From the NCBI GenBank assembly GCA_017962745.1, contig JAGCUR010000016.1, forward strand, positions 1-64,000: 64,000 nt of DNA, given 5' to 3'. The translations under genes and the position numbers were made by a program. Below the pieces are notes generated by a model that made no database searches, was not told the origin of the DNA, and saw nothing but the letters and a program-made list of their open reading frames with translations. This document shows positions 18,977 to 26,813 of the stretch, piece after piece; within the stretch, counting starts at the first letter, position 1; every line of letters begins with the position of its first letter. Origin of the DNA: Bacilli bacterium. GTDB taxonomy: Bacteria; Bacillota_I; Bacilli_A; ML615J-28; CAG-698.

Positions 18977-19894
18977 TTAATTGTTTTCTTCGCCTTCTAC
19001 AGCTTTATTATTCTTTTCTAGAAGTTTTGGTAAAACATATACTAAGAATATCCCCACAAAGAACAATACTACTGCAATGATATAACCAAGTACTCCTGCT
19101 TCTTGAATCTTTGGAAGATAATCCGCATCGTTATAAATTAACCAGAAAATAGCAAATGGACTAGCAAATAAGATTCCTAAGATTGACATATAAACAGTAG
19201 TTGGCCATTTGGCTAATGCTTTCTTTAAAAATTTTGAAATAAGTACTAAACCAATTATGATACCTACGCCAAAGGCAAAGATACTAATTAGTGATATCCA
19301 GTAGCCATCAAAAGTAAATGTTATTAATCCTTTTACTAAATTAGTAATATGGGCCATTACATAAAAGAAATAACCAAAAATCATTAGAATTAAAGCGCCG
19401 CTTAGTCCAGGTACTACCATAGCAGCCGCACAAAGCGCACCTAAGAATAATAAAATTAGTGGAACATACCAAGCAAATGCTTCATTATCAATATTTTGGT
19501 TTAAGAAAGGTAGGATTACGATTAATGCGGCAAAGAAGATAAAGCAAATAATACTAACTACTGTAATTTTACCGCTTTGTTTAATTGCATTAATTACTCC
19601 AGGATAACTAGCAATTACTAATCCAGTAATAAAGAATGCTGTTTGCACCGGAAAAATACCGATTAATTTAGTAATTCCAAAGATACCAACCGCTGCCCCA
19701 ATCACCATACCTAAAAGTAATGACCAGCAGTTTTTAAATGTTTCTTTAAAATTAGAAACTAAATCTGCAAACATCGTAACAAATCTATCATATACTCCCA
19801 AGATGACAGCCGCTGTTCCACCGCTAAATCCAGGGATTAAATTAGATATTCCTATTCCAAAGCCTTTAAAAAAATCGATAATCTTATTTTTCAT
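18977..19894 (-). CDS. DUF368 (PopT-type) polyprenyl-phosphate transporter
   Basis: Start set at ATG 19894 (MKNKIID) behind AGAGGT; the longer frame would start inside a terminator stem. 305 residues, eight or nine hydrophobic helices, with the family signature GISNLIPGFSGGTAAVILG near the N terminus and a second, related VVPGLSGALILMIFG, an inverted repeat pattern. DUF368 proteins have been shown to return undecaprenyl phosphate across the membrane for wall and capsule synthesis, which fits its position beside a CapD-type gene. Assignment to this role is by family membership. Confidence 0.85.
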   Translation of the reverse strand: MKNKIIDFFKGFGIGISNLIPGFSGGTAAVILGVYDRFVTMFADLVSNFKETFKNCWSLLLGMVIGAAVGIFGITKLIGIFPVQTAFFITGLVIASYPGVINAIKQSGKITVVSIICFIFFAALIVILPFLNQNIDNEAFAWYVPLILLFLGALCAAAMVVPGLSGALILMIFGYFFYVMAHITNLVKGLITFTFDGYWISLISIFAFGVGIIIGLVLISKFLKKALAKWPTTVYMSILGILFASPFAIFWLIYNDADYLPKIQEAGVLGYIIAVVLFFVGIFLVYVLPKLLEKNNKAVEGEENN

Positions 19895-19908
19895 AATGAC
19901 CTCTTCTA

Positions 19909-19943
19909 TTAAAAATATTATCAATCGGCCAATTGATAATATT
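19909..19943 (-). terminator. Terminator after the CapD-type gene
   Basis: AATATTATCAAT (19914-19925) and ATTGATAATATT (19932-19943) form a perfect 12-base AT-rich stem followed on the minus strand by TTTTTAATAG. It partly overlaps the upstream extension of the DUF368 reading frame. Confidence 0.65.
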
Positions 19944-19953
19944 TTTTAACCAA

Positions 19954-21822
19954 TTAGTTCTTAGTATATTTATATGTTGGTACTAATTTTTGAACTAATT
20001 CTCTAATGTTATCTTTTTCATTTACAGCAGCATCTACTAATTCATTTAGTTCAGCCATAAATGTTTCTTCATCGTATTCAATAGGTTTACCAATGTGAAT
20101 AAGTTTATTATCAGTAGTCTTTAAGCCTTCTTCATCCATTAGTAATTCTTCATATAATTTTTCACCAGGTCTTAAACCAGTAATTTCAATCTTGATATCC
20201 ACATTAGGTGTAAAACCAGATAATCTAATTAGATTTACTGCTAAATCATAAATCTTGACTGGTTTACCCATATCAAGGACAAATATTTCGCCACCTTTAG
20301 CATAATATCCAGCTTGTAAAACTAGGCTTACAGCTTCCGGGATTGTCATAAAGAATCTAGTAATATCTTTATGAGTTACACAAACTGGTCCACCGCGTTT
20401 GATTTGTTCTTTAAACAAAGGAATTACTGATCCATTTGATCCAAGTACATTACCAAATCTTACAGCTACAAATTCAGTGTTACCTGGAAGTTTATTGGCA
20501 TGTTGAATAACCATTTCACAAATACGTTTACTAGCACCCATAATGTTAGTTGGGTTAACAGCTTTATCAGTAGAGATTTGTAAAAATCTCTTTACGCCAT
20601 ATTTAGCAGCACAATTTGTTAAAACGATAGCACCAATTACATTGTTCTTAATTGCTTCATTAGGGCTTGTTTCCATTAATGGAACATGTTTATGAGCAGC
20701 TGCATGGTAAACTAAGTCTGGTTTATATGTTTTAAATACGGCATCCATCTTGATTTCATCGCATACATTAGCGATTAATACAAGTAAATTTAAGCCCGCT
20801 ACTTCGCGCTTTAATTCTTGTTCAATGGCATATGCATTGTTTTCATAGAAATCTAGGATTATTAGTTGTTTAGGTGAGCACTTAGCAATTTGACGGCATA
20901 GTTCAGATCCGATTGATCCGCCACCACCAGTAACTAATACTACTTTATCTTTTAAATCAGCTTTAATTTGTTCATCTTTAACATCAATTGGATCTCTACC
21001 AAGTAAGTCTTCAACTTCTACGTCTCTAATTCCCTTTAGTAGACTAGCGTCTTTAATTAATTGGTAAACACCAGGTAATGTTTGGATATGACATTTTGTA
21101 TCTTGACAAATATGGATGATATCAGCAACATCTTGAGCTCTTACTGAAGGCATCGCAATGATGATACGATCAATATTGAATTTTTCAGCTGCTTCTACGA
21201 TCTTTTCTCTACCGCCGTATACTTTTACATTATCAAGCATTCTTCCTTGCTTTTCTACATTATCGTCGATTAAGCAAACAGGTTCCATATTTAAGCTGTT
21301 TTCGTTTCTAATTTCTTTGATCAAAGCGATTCCGGCATCTCCGGCACCAATAATCATTACTCTAACAGCTTTAGCTTTGTCTTCCGCAAATCTATTTTGG
21401 TAGTCGCCTTTGATATGGCGAATTCCTCGATAGCCAAATCTTATAGCAAATGCAAATAACATTTGTAAGAAGAAAAATACATAACACCATCTAAACATTA
21501 AGAATTGGAAATTATCCACAACATTGTTAGCAATAGCCATTACACTAATGTTAATAACAAGTGTAACAAGTGATGAAACTACAATTCTTATTGCTTCATT
21601 AATACCTGCATAACGCCATAAACTTGCATATAGTCTAAAAGCAACATTAGCAAGAATTGCTATTGCAGGAATGATAAATGAATAAATAAATGCATGATGG
21701 TAATCTGGATCATTACCACCTACGATAAATTCAGCTAAATATACACTCGCCATCAATGTAACAATATCATATGCAACTAAGATTGCATATTTGAATTGAT
21801 GGGTCTTAAATAACTTTTTCAT
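19954..21822 (-). CDS. CapD/PglF-type nucleotide-sugar 4,6-dehydratase, membrane-anchored
   Basis: 622 residues. Four N-terminal membrane helices (about 12-125), a CoA-binding-like Rossmann domain (VRVMIIGAGDAGIALIKEIRNE), then the catalytic short-chain dehydrogenase domain with VTGGGGSIGSEL, ISTDKAVNPTNIMGASKR and GLRPGEKLYEELL. In this family (CapD, PglF, WbpM, EpsC) the Tyr-x3-Lys of the active site is replaced by Met-x3-Lys, as seen here (MGASK). The substrate is usually UDP-GlcNAc, for capsule or exopolysaccharide synthesis. It has its own promoter. Confidence 0.9.
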   Translation of the reverse strand: MKKLFKTHQFKYAILVAYDIVTLMASVYLAEFIVGGNDPDYHHAFIYSFIIPAIAILANVAFRLYASLWRYAGINEAIRIVVSSLVTLVINISVMAIANNVVDNFQFLMFRWCYVFFFLQMLFAFAIRFGYRGIRHIKGDYQNRFAEDKAKAVRVMIIGAGDAGIALIKEIRNENSLNMEPVCLIDDNVEKQGRMLDNVKVYGGREKIVEAAEKFNIDRIIIAMPSVRAQDVADIIHICQDTKCHIQTLPGVYQLIKDASLLKGIRDVEVEDLLGRDPIDVKDEQIKADLKDKVVLVTGGGGSIGSELCRQIAKCSPKQLIILDFYENNAYAIEQELKREVAGLNLLVLIANVCDEIKMDAVFKTYKPDLVYHAAAHKHVPLMETSPNEAIKNNVIGAIVLTNCAAKYGVKRFLQISTDKAVNPTNIMGASKRICEMVIQHANKLPGNTEFVAVRFGNVLGSNGSVIPLFKEQIKRGGPVCVTHKDITRFFMTIPEAVSLVLQAGYYAKGGEIFVLDMGKPVKIYDLAVNLIRLSGFTPNVDIKIEITGLRPGEKLYEELLMDEEGLKTTDNKLIHIGKPIEYDEETFMAELNELVDAAVNEKDNIRELVQKLVPTYKYTKN

Positions 21823-21851
21823 TTAGATAAGCCTCTCTTATGTCTCAACCC

Positions 21852-21880
21852 ATTATACAAAACAAAACCTAATAAATCAA
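21852..21880 (-). promoter_or_regulatory. Promoter of the CapD-type gene
   Basis: On the minus strand TTGATT (21875-21880), 17 bases, TATAAT (21852-21857). Confidence 0.7.
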
Positions 21881-21907
21881 GATAAAAACTCCCTTCAAGG
21901 GAGTTTT
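21879..21907 (-). terminator. Terminator after the uridylyltransferase gene
   Basis: AAAACTCCC (21885-21893) pairs with GGGAGTTTT (21899-21907) across TTCAA; a T tract follows on the minus strand. Confidence 0.75.
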
Positions 21908-21909
21908 CA

Positions 21910-22635
21910 TTATTTTCTATTTAGGTATTCTTCTTCAGCTTGATGTAATGTATCTAAATCATTTATACCTACAAATTTTTCATAACAAGCAAAAGGCAAC
22001 GAATTTACTTTATGATTCTTTCCTATAATTTCTACGATATCAGTAAAGTAATATTCACCGCTAACGCTACTAGTTTTAACTTGATGTAATGCTTCATACA
22101 TAAGTTTCATATCAACGCAGTATAATCCACTATTAACTTCATTAATCTTGCGTTGTTCTTCAGTAGCATCTTTGTGTTCAATAATGCGTTTGAATACACC
22201 ATTTTCTTTATAGATTCTACCATATCCAGTAGGATCGGGTTGAATTGATGATACAACAGTTAAAGATACATTTGAAGCTAAATAATTATTAATTGTTTCA
22301 TTAATAATTTCGCTATCTACTCTTGGCATATCACCAGGAAGTACGACACATAAAGCATCTTTATCATCTACTAGTCCTTCTGTACAAAGTACAGCATGAC
22401 CAGTACCTAGTTGTTGATCCTGAACTGCATATTTTACAGAATCGCCAAGAATATCATAAATGTATTCTTTTTTATAACCAACTATTACGATAATATCATC
22501 AAAGTTGCATTTTCTACATTCTTCAACGATTCGTAAAACCATTGGTTTGCCCGCAAACAAATGAGCACATTTTGGTTCTTCACTTTTCATTCTTGTGCCT
22601 TTTCCGGCTGCAAGAATAATAGCATATTTTTTCAT
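21910..22635 (-). CDS. GlmU N-terminal-like sugar-1-phosphate uridylyltransferase
   Basis: 241 residues, covering only the pyrophosphorylase half of GlmU: LAAGKGTRMKS, KCAHLFAGKPM, QLGTGHAV, LPGDMPR, YGRI and NEVNSGLYC are all present. The left-handed beta-helix acetyltransferase half is absent; the protein ends shortly after GEYYFTDI. It should make UDP-HexNAc from HexNAc-1-phosphate and UTP. It follows the HexNAc-kinase-like gene by 14 bases, which fits a salvage route and explains why no acetyltransferase is needed. Confidence 0.85.
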   Translation of the reverse strand: MKKYAIILAAGKGTRMKSEEPKCAHLFAGKPMVLRIVEECRKCNFDDIIVIVGYKKEYIYDILGDSVKYAVQDQQLGTGHAVLCTEGLVDDKDALCVVLPGDMPRVDSEIINETINNYLASNVSLTVVSSIQPDPTGYGRIYKENGVFKRIIEHKDATEEQRKINEVNSGLYCVDMKLMYEALHQVKTSSVSGEYYFTDIVEIIGKNHKVNSLPFACYEKFVGINDLDTLHQAEEEYLNRK

Positions 22636-22649
22636 CTTGTCTTCTTTCT

Positions 22650-23789
22650 TTATTCGCCTTCTAAAGTGTATTCAGGTCCAAAGTCAAGTTCATCTAGAAT
22701 GTTACGAATAATTTTATTAATTGCTTGTTCGTTCTTTTCTAATTCTTTAACAAATTGTAATTGGCATCTAGCTCTATCTAAATTGTGCTTTGGACGAGCA
22801 ATCTTGAAATATTCATCGCCATTAATATAGTCGTTTAAGAAACGCATAGCGATTTCTAGAGCGATTATTTGACAAGATTTATATAAGCCTCTTACTTCTT
22901 CTGGAACAATTAAGTTCTTTACTTCTTTTAGAAATGCTCTTGTGAATGCTTCAAAGAAGTCTAGACGAACATGAACTTTTGATAAATCAACTTCATCTTC
23001 ATCAGCTGTACAAGCACCAATTCTAATTGCATCTCCAAAATCAAATAATAATGATCCTCTCATTACTGTATCTAAGTCGATTAAGCAAATTGCTTTACCA
23101 GTTTTATCGTCAATTAAGACATTACTTGGCTTAGTGTCATTATGAGCAACACGTCTTGGAATTGATTTATCATCAATTCGAAGCATAATCCAATTCATAA
23201 TAGATACTCGATCACGAATTGCTCTAATTTCTTTTTTACATTCTTCTACTCTTTCAACACGGTCAATCTTAATATCATCTAAAAAATGACGATAACGATA
23301 TGGAGTATCGTGGAAATGAATAATTGTTTCATCTAATACACGAGTATGGAATCCGGCAAGCATACATTGGAATTCACCAATTGCTCTACCAATTTCTGCA
23401 AACATTTCGGGTGTATCTACATTTTGATAAGCAGTTGCGCCATCAATATATTGTAGACAACGCCAATAATTATCATTTCTAATTACGATATCTTGATCAT
23501 ATCTTGATTTAACAACATTTAATACGGCACGATTAGGATCTTTTCCTTCATATATTACTTTCTTACGAATAAATTCAGTAACTTGAGTAATATTATGCAT
23601 AACGCCAAAAGGACTTGGGAATACGAAATTGTTTATTCTTTGAAGAATATACAATGCCTCTGGCATTGTGATAAGATATGTGGAATTAATATGGCCGCCA
23701 TTTAATTCACGAATTTCAACGATTTTATCGACATTGACGAATTCCGCAGCGACTTTTCTTAATTCGGCTAATCTTTCACCATCAATCAT
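22650..23789 (-). CDS. N-acetylhexosamine 1-kinase-like phosphotransferase
   Basis: 379 residues of the aminoglycoside phosphotransferase/choline kinase superfamily. The segments LNGGHINSTYLI, LQRINNFVF, RVAHNDTKPSNVLID and CLIDLDTVMRGSLLFDFGDAIR match NahK of Bifidobacterium longum, which makes GlcNAc-1-P and GalNAc-1-P from the free sugars. The catalytic Asp (HNDTKPSN) and metal-binding Asp (DLDTV) are present. Paired with a uridylyltransferase, it completes HexNAc to UDP-HexNAc. The kinase family is recognised by eye; a specific sugar is not certain. Confidence 0.8.
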   Translation of the reverse strand: MIDGERLAELRKVAAEFVNVDKIVEIRELNGGHINSTYLITMPEALYILQRINNFVFPSPFGVMHNITQVTEFIRKKVIYEGKDPNRAVLNVVKSRYDQDIVIRNDNYWRCLQYIDGATAYQNVDTPEMFAEIGRAIGEFQCMLAGFHTRVLDETIIHFHDTPYRYRHFLDDIKIDRVERVEECKKEIRAIRDRVSIMNWIMLRIDDKSIPRRVAHNDTKPSNVLIDDKTGKAICLIDLDTVMRGSLLFDFGDAIRIGACTADEDEVDLSKVHVRLDFFEAFTRAFLKEVKNLIVPEEVRGLYKSCQIIALEIAMRFLNDYINGDEYFKIARPKHNLDRARCQLQFVKELEKNEQAINKIIRNILDELDFGPEYTLEGE

Positions 23790-23815
23790 TTGAAAATTCT
23801 CTCCTTAGTAAATAT

Positions 23816-24337
23816 TTATTCTTTTGCTTTTAGTAAATCTCTAATCTCAGAAAGTAATTTAATGTCTTCAGGAATAACAGGTTCTGCAGGTGCAGGAGCT
23901 GGTTCTTCTTCAGCAGGAGCTTCTTCAGCTTTCTTAGCTTCTAAAGCAGCTTTTGCTTTTTCAGCTTTAGCTTTAGCAGAATTGATAACTTTAATGATAA
24001 TAAATAATACTAATGCTGTTGCTAAGAATGTAATAATAGCACTAATAACTTCACTCCATAAAATAGCAACTTCTGCTTGAGCAGCAACAAGGATTTCGCC
24101 TTCAGCATTTACAACTTCTGCTACAGCTGGTTTTAAAACCGTTTTGAAAGTTCCTGATTCACCAAGTGGAATTAATGAAATAAGTGGTTTTAATACATAA
24201 TTAACTACGGCAGTGATGATTGCTGTAAAAGCAGCACCAATAATCATACCAACAGCTAAGTCTAAAACACTTCCACGACTAATAAATTCTTTAAATTCTT
24301 TAATTAAACCTTTTTTTTCTGGATTTTTCTTACTCAT
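23816..24337 (-). CDS. mscL: Large-conductance mechanosensitive channel
   Basis: Start set at ATG 24337 (MSKKNPEKK) behind AAAGGAG; 173 residues. The N-terminal FKEFISRGSVLDLAVGMIIGAAFTAIITA is the conserved first helix; helix 2 is ISAIITFLATALVLFIIIKVIN. It opens under membrane tension to release solutes. It is longer than the usual 130-150 residues: the external loop has an extra stretch and the C terminus carries an Ala/Glu/Pro-rich tract before the terminal helix. It is followed by the kinase gene after 26 bases, too little for a separate promoter. Confidence 0.92.
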   Translation of the reverse strand: MSKKNPEKKGLIKEFKEFISRGSVLDLAVGMIIGAAFTAIITAVVNYVLKPLISLIPLGESGTFKTVLKPAVAEVVNAEGEILVAAQAEVAILWSEVISAIITFLATALVLFIIIKVINSAKAKAEKAKAALEAKKAEEAPAEEEPAPAPAEPVIPEDIKLLSEIRDLLKAKE

Positions 24338-24394
24338 ATGCGTGTCTCCTTTACACAAATACATTTTAACACATTATTTAAAAAAAGTATAGAA

Positions 24395-24432
24395 ATTAAA
24401 AAGTATTAACTACTTTTTATAGCTAATACTTT
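24395..24432 (-). terminator. Terminator after the DUF3737 gene
   Basis: AAAGTATTA (24400-24408) pairs with TAATACTTT (24424-24432), with TTTTTAATTT following on the minus strand. The loop is 15 bases. Confidence 0.55.
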
Positions 24433-24441
24433 ATTTTTTTC

Positions 24442-25284
24442 TTATTTTCTTACCTCTACAACCCCATTACATTCCATAACTGGGTGCTCTTTTATAATTT
24501 CCCCAACGCTATCAACTACAATTTTACCTGATCTTGGATTTTTAATTGAATCAACATGACCAATAATAGTAGCATCAACATCGCTATACTCAAATGCTAA
24601 GTCACAATCTTCCATTGTACAATTGATAAGCTTTAAGTTTTTAGCATAACATAAAGGTTGTGTTCCAATAATTCTACAATTAACTAATGTTAATCCATCA
24701 GAAAACCAACCTAAATATTCTCCTTTAACTACGGAATTAGAAACTAATACATTTTTACTATGCCAAAAAGCATCTTTGGTATCTAATATTGAATTTCTTA
24801 TTTCCACATTCTCCGTATATTGATATGTATATTTACCTGATTGGTGAATATTAGCACATTTTATATTTTTAGAATTTAAAAATAAATATTCACTATTTAT
24901 TTTAGTATCGACTAAAGTGATTCCATCACATAGCCAACCAAATTCTTTTGAATCAATGTCGCATTTTTCAATATATGTATTAGTTGATTCTCTTAAACAC
25001 TTAACACCGGTAATTTTAGTATTGATAATTTTCCCATCGCTTGCATACCAAATCGGTGCTCTACAACCATCATTTAGAAATGAATCAATAATTGAATACT
25101 TCTTAACATGCCAAAGAGGATATCTAAGATCAAAATTTGTATTTTTAACGATAATATCTCTCGCTTCTTTTAAAGCAGATTCACCATCTTCAATGCCGGC
25201 GAAACGGCATCCATCGATTAACCCATCAGTTAAATTGTATAATGCTCTTTCTTCCCCAAACGTTAAATTTTTAATCTCTTTCAT
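24442..25284 (-). CDS. DUF3737 family beta-helix protein
   Basis: 280 residues built of about a dozen short repeating strands (for example EYLFLNSKNIKCANIHQSG, FWHSKNVLVSNSVVKGEYLG), the pattern of DUF3737, a pentapeptide-like right-handed helix seen in Lactobacillus and Clostridia. No signal peptide, so it is cytoplasmic. The function of the family is unknown. Aromatic residues (W, Y, F) recur at one position in each turn. Confidence 0.8.
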   Translation of the reverse strand: MKEIKNLTFGEERALYNLTDGLIDGCRFAGIEDGESALKEARDIIVKNTNFDLRYPLWHVKKYSIIDSFLNDGCRAPIWYASDGKIINTKITGVKCLRESTNTYIEKCDIDSKEFGWLCDGITLVDTKINSEYLFLNSKNIKCANIHQSGKYTYQYTENVEIRNSILDTKDAFWHSKNVLVSNSVVKGEYLGWFSDGLTLVNCRIIGTQPLCYAKNLKLINCTMEDCDLAFEYSDVDATIIGHVDSIKNPRSGKIVVDSVGEIIKEHPVMECNGVVEVRK

Positions 25285-25388
25285 TTTTTATACCTCTATT
25301 GCATTTTACCATATATCATATTTTTTTCAACTCTTCTGCTTTTTTGGATAATTATAAGCCTCAATTTGCCACAATTTTAAAAAAACAC

Positions 25389-25417
25389 TTGCATAAAAAG
25401 CGCTAGTTTGTTATAAT
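25389..25417 (+). promoter_or_regulatory. Promoter of the tRNA-Gly gene
   Basis: TTGCAT (25389-25394), 17 bases, TATAAT (25412-25417), about 16 bases upstream of the tRNA. Confidence 0.8.
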
Positions 25418-25432
25418 GTTAAAGTAAGTTGT

Positions 25433-25507
25433 GCAGGTATAGTACAACGGCTAATATGCGGCCTTGCCATGGCTGAGATGCGAGTTCGATTCTCGTTACC
25501 TGCTCCA
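25433..25507 (+). tRNA. tRNA-Gly (GCC)
   Basis: A 75-base cloverleaf: acceptor GCAGGTA/TACCTGC, a short D stem, anticodon arm CGGCC-TTGCCAT-GGCTG with anticodon GCC, T arm GCGAG-TTCGATT-CTCGT, discriminator T, and an encoded CCA end. It stands alone with its own promoter and terminator. Confidence 0.95.
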
Positions 25508-25517
25508 TTGAAATTTC

Positions 25518-25545
25518 GACTTTGATTTATCAAAGTCTTTTTTTA
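25518..25545 (+). terminator. Terminator of the tRNA-Gly gene
   Basis: GACTTTGAT (25518-25526) and ATCAAAGTC (25529-25537) form a perfect stem with a 2-base loop, followed by a run of T. Confidence 0.85.
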
Positions 25546-25600
25546 TTTATATTATGATATTTTAAATCGTTATGTTATAATCTACATATAAGGAATTAGC

Positions 25601-26695
25601 GTGCATATGAAAAAAATACTAACTACTCTTAAAAATTATTTATGCTATTGCGGAATTGATAAAGATGAATACAATTCATTAAAAAAAGAGGCATATGTTA
25701 CTAACTTTCAAGTATGGAAAGTATTGCACATTTTAATGGTATTAGCATTTGGTGGATTATTTATTAATTCACTATTCGTTGATTCATTAAAAGCTAATAC
25801 GATCTTCTACTTAATCGCCTTTATTTATTCAATAGTATCAGCTGTTCTATTCTTATTTATTTTAAAGAAAGATTCCCTGATCGCTCAATTCTATATTTAT
25901 TTATCAATTGTAGTACTATTTGTTGAAGGAGCATTAGTTGCTACACACCGACCAGATGATTTAGCAGTAACATTTATGGTGCTTTTGATTATAACGCCAA
26001 TGTTTATGATCGATAAACCATTCTTTATGTCCTTTGTACTCGTAATTGCTTCTACTATTTTCTTAATTTGGATGTATAAAATTAAATCATATGATAAATG
26101 GATTGGCGATTTAGTTAATGCTATTACATTTACTTTTGTTGGAATATTCCTTCATATCATCACAAATTCAATTCGTATTAGAGAATTTGTATATATGAAA
26201 CAAATCAATATCCAAAAAGATTTAGATGACTTAACAGGATTAATGAATAAAGGAGCAATTATTCGTAATATAAATGCCTTTCTTGCTACTTCTGTTAACA
26301 AAGGTATCTTGTTTATGTGCGATGTAGATAAATTCAAATCAATCAACGATACATTTGGGCATGATGTTGGTGATGATGTATTAAAGCAAGTTGGTGAATA
26401 CTTAAGCAATAAATTTAGTAAGACACACATTATCGGCCGCTTTGGTGGCGATGAATTTATCGTATTTTTGGAAGGTGAAGATGATTTAGCAGTAGCTAGT
26501 AACCTTGCGCGTGAGATTAATGCTGATATAGAAAAATATATTAAAACTCCCGATAGTAATTTCCATGTCAATATGACGATTGGTATTGCCATTTATCGTG
26601 GAGAAGAAAAATACTATTCCGAAATCTTTAAAAAAGCTGATATTGCTCTATATGATGCAAAAAATACTGCGAAAAGTGGATTTATAATTAATTAA
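25601..26695 (+). CDS. Membrane-anchored GGDEF diguanylate cyclase
   Basis: 364 residues; GTG at 25601 (AAGGA 6 bases upstream) or ATG at 25607. About six membrane helices (residues 40-190), a short linker and a GGDEF domain with DLTGLMNKGA, DVDKFKSINDTFGHDVGD and an intact GGDEF at 282-286. The product would make cyclic di-GMP from GTP. The RxxD inhibitory site that usually sits five residues before GGDEF is not seen (SKTHIIGR), so product feedback is probably absent. No EAL or HD-GYP gene lies in the window. Confidence 0.88.
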   Translation: MHMKKILTTLKNYLCYCGIDKDEYNSLKKEAYVTNFQVWKVLHILMVLAFGGLFINSLFVDSLKANTIFYLIAFIYSIVSAVLFLFILKKDSLIAQFYIYLSIVVLFVEGALVATHRPDDLAVTFMVLLIITPMFMIDKPFFMSFVLVIASTIFLIWMYKIKSYDKWIGDLVNAITFTFVGIFLHIITNSIRIREFVYMKQINIQKDLDDLTGLMNKGAIIRNINAFLATSVNKGILFMCDVDKFKSINDTFGHDVGDDVLKQVGEYLSNKFSKTHIIGRFGGDEFIVFLEGEDDLAVASNLAREINADIEKYIKTPDSNFHVNMTIGIAIYRGEEKYYSEIFKKADIALYDAKNTAKSGFIIN

Positions 26696-26719
26696 AGCAA
26701 GACAAAGTCTTGCTTTTTT
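26695..26719 (+). terminator. Terminator after the GGDEF gene
   Basis: AAGCAAGAC (26695-26703) pairs with GTCTTGCTT (26707-26715) across AAA, followed by TTTTC. The stem begins at the stop codon. Confidence 0.8.
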
Positions 26720-26744
26720 CTTAATTAATTCTTAAGAAAAAAAA

Positions 26745-26789
26745 GTAAAGCGCTTAACAATTGACTAGATTTTTTATTCATTCTATAAT
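26745..26789 (+). promoter_or_regulatory. Promoter with LacI/CcpA-like operator, for the ABC transporter gene
   Basis: TTGACT (26761-26766), 17 bases, TATAAT (26784-26789): a near-consensus promoter. Immediately upstream, GTAAAGCGCTTAAC (26745-26758) is an almost perfect palindrome of the LacI/CcpA type with an AGCGCT core. Which regulator binds is unknown. Confidence 0.65.
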
Positions 26790-26813
26790 TTACAATGTAT
26801 AGGAGCTTATATT

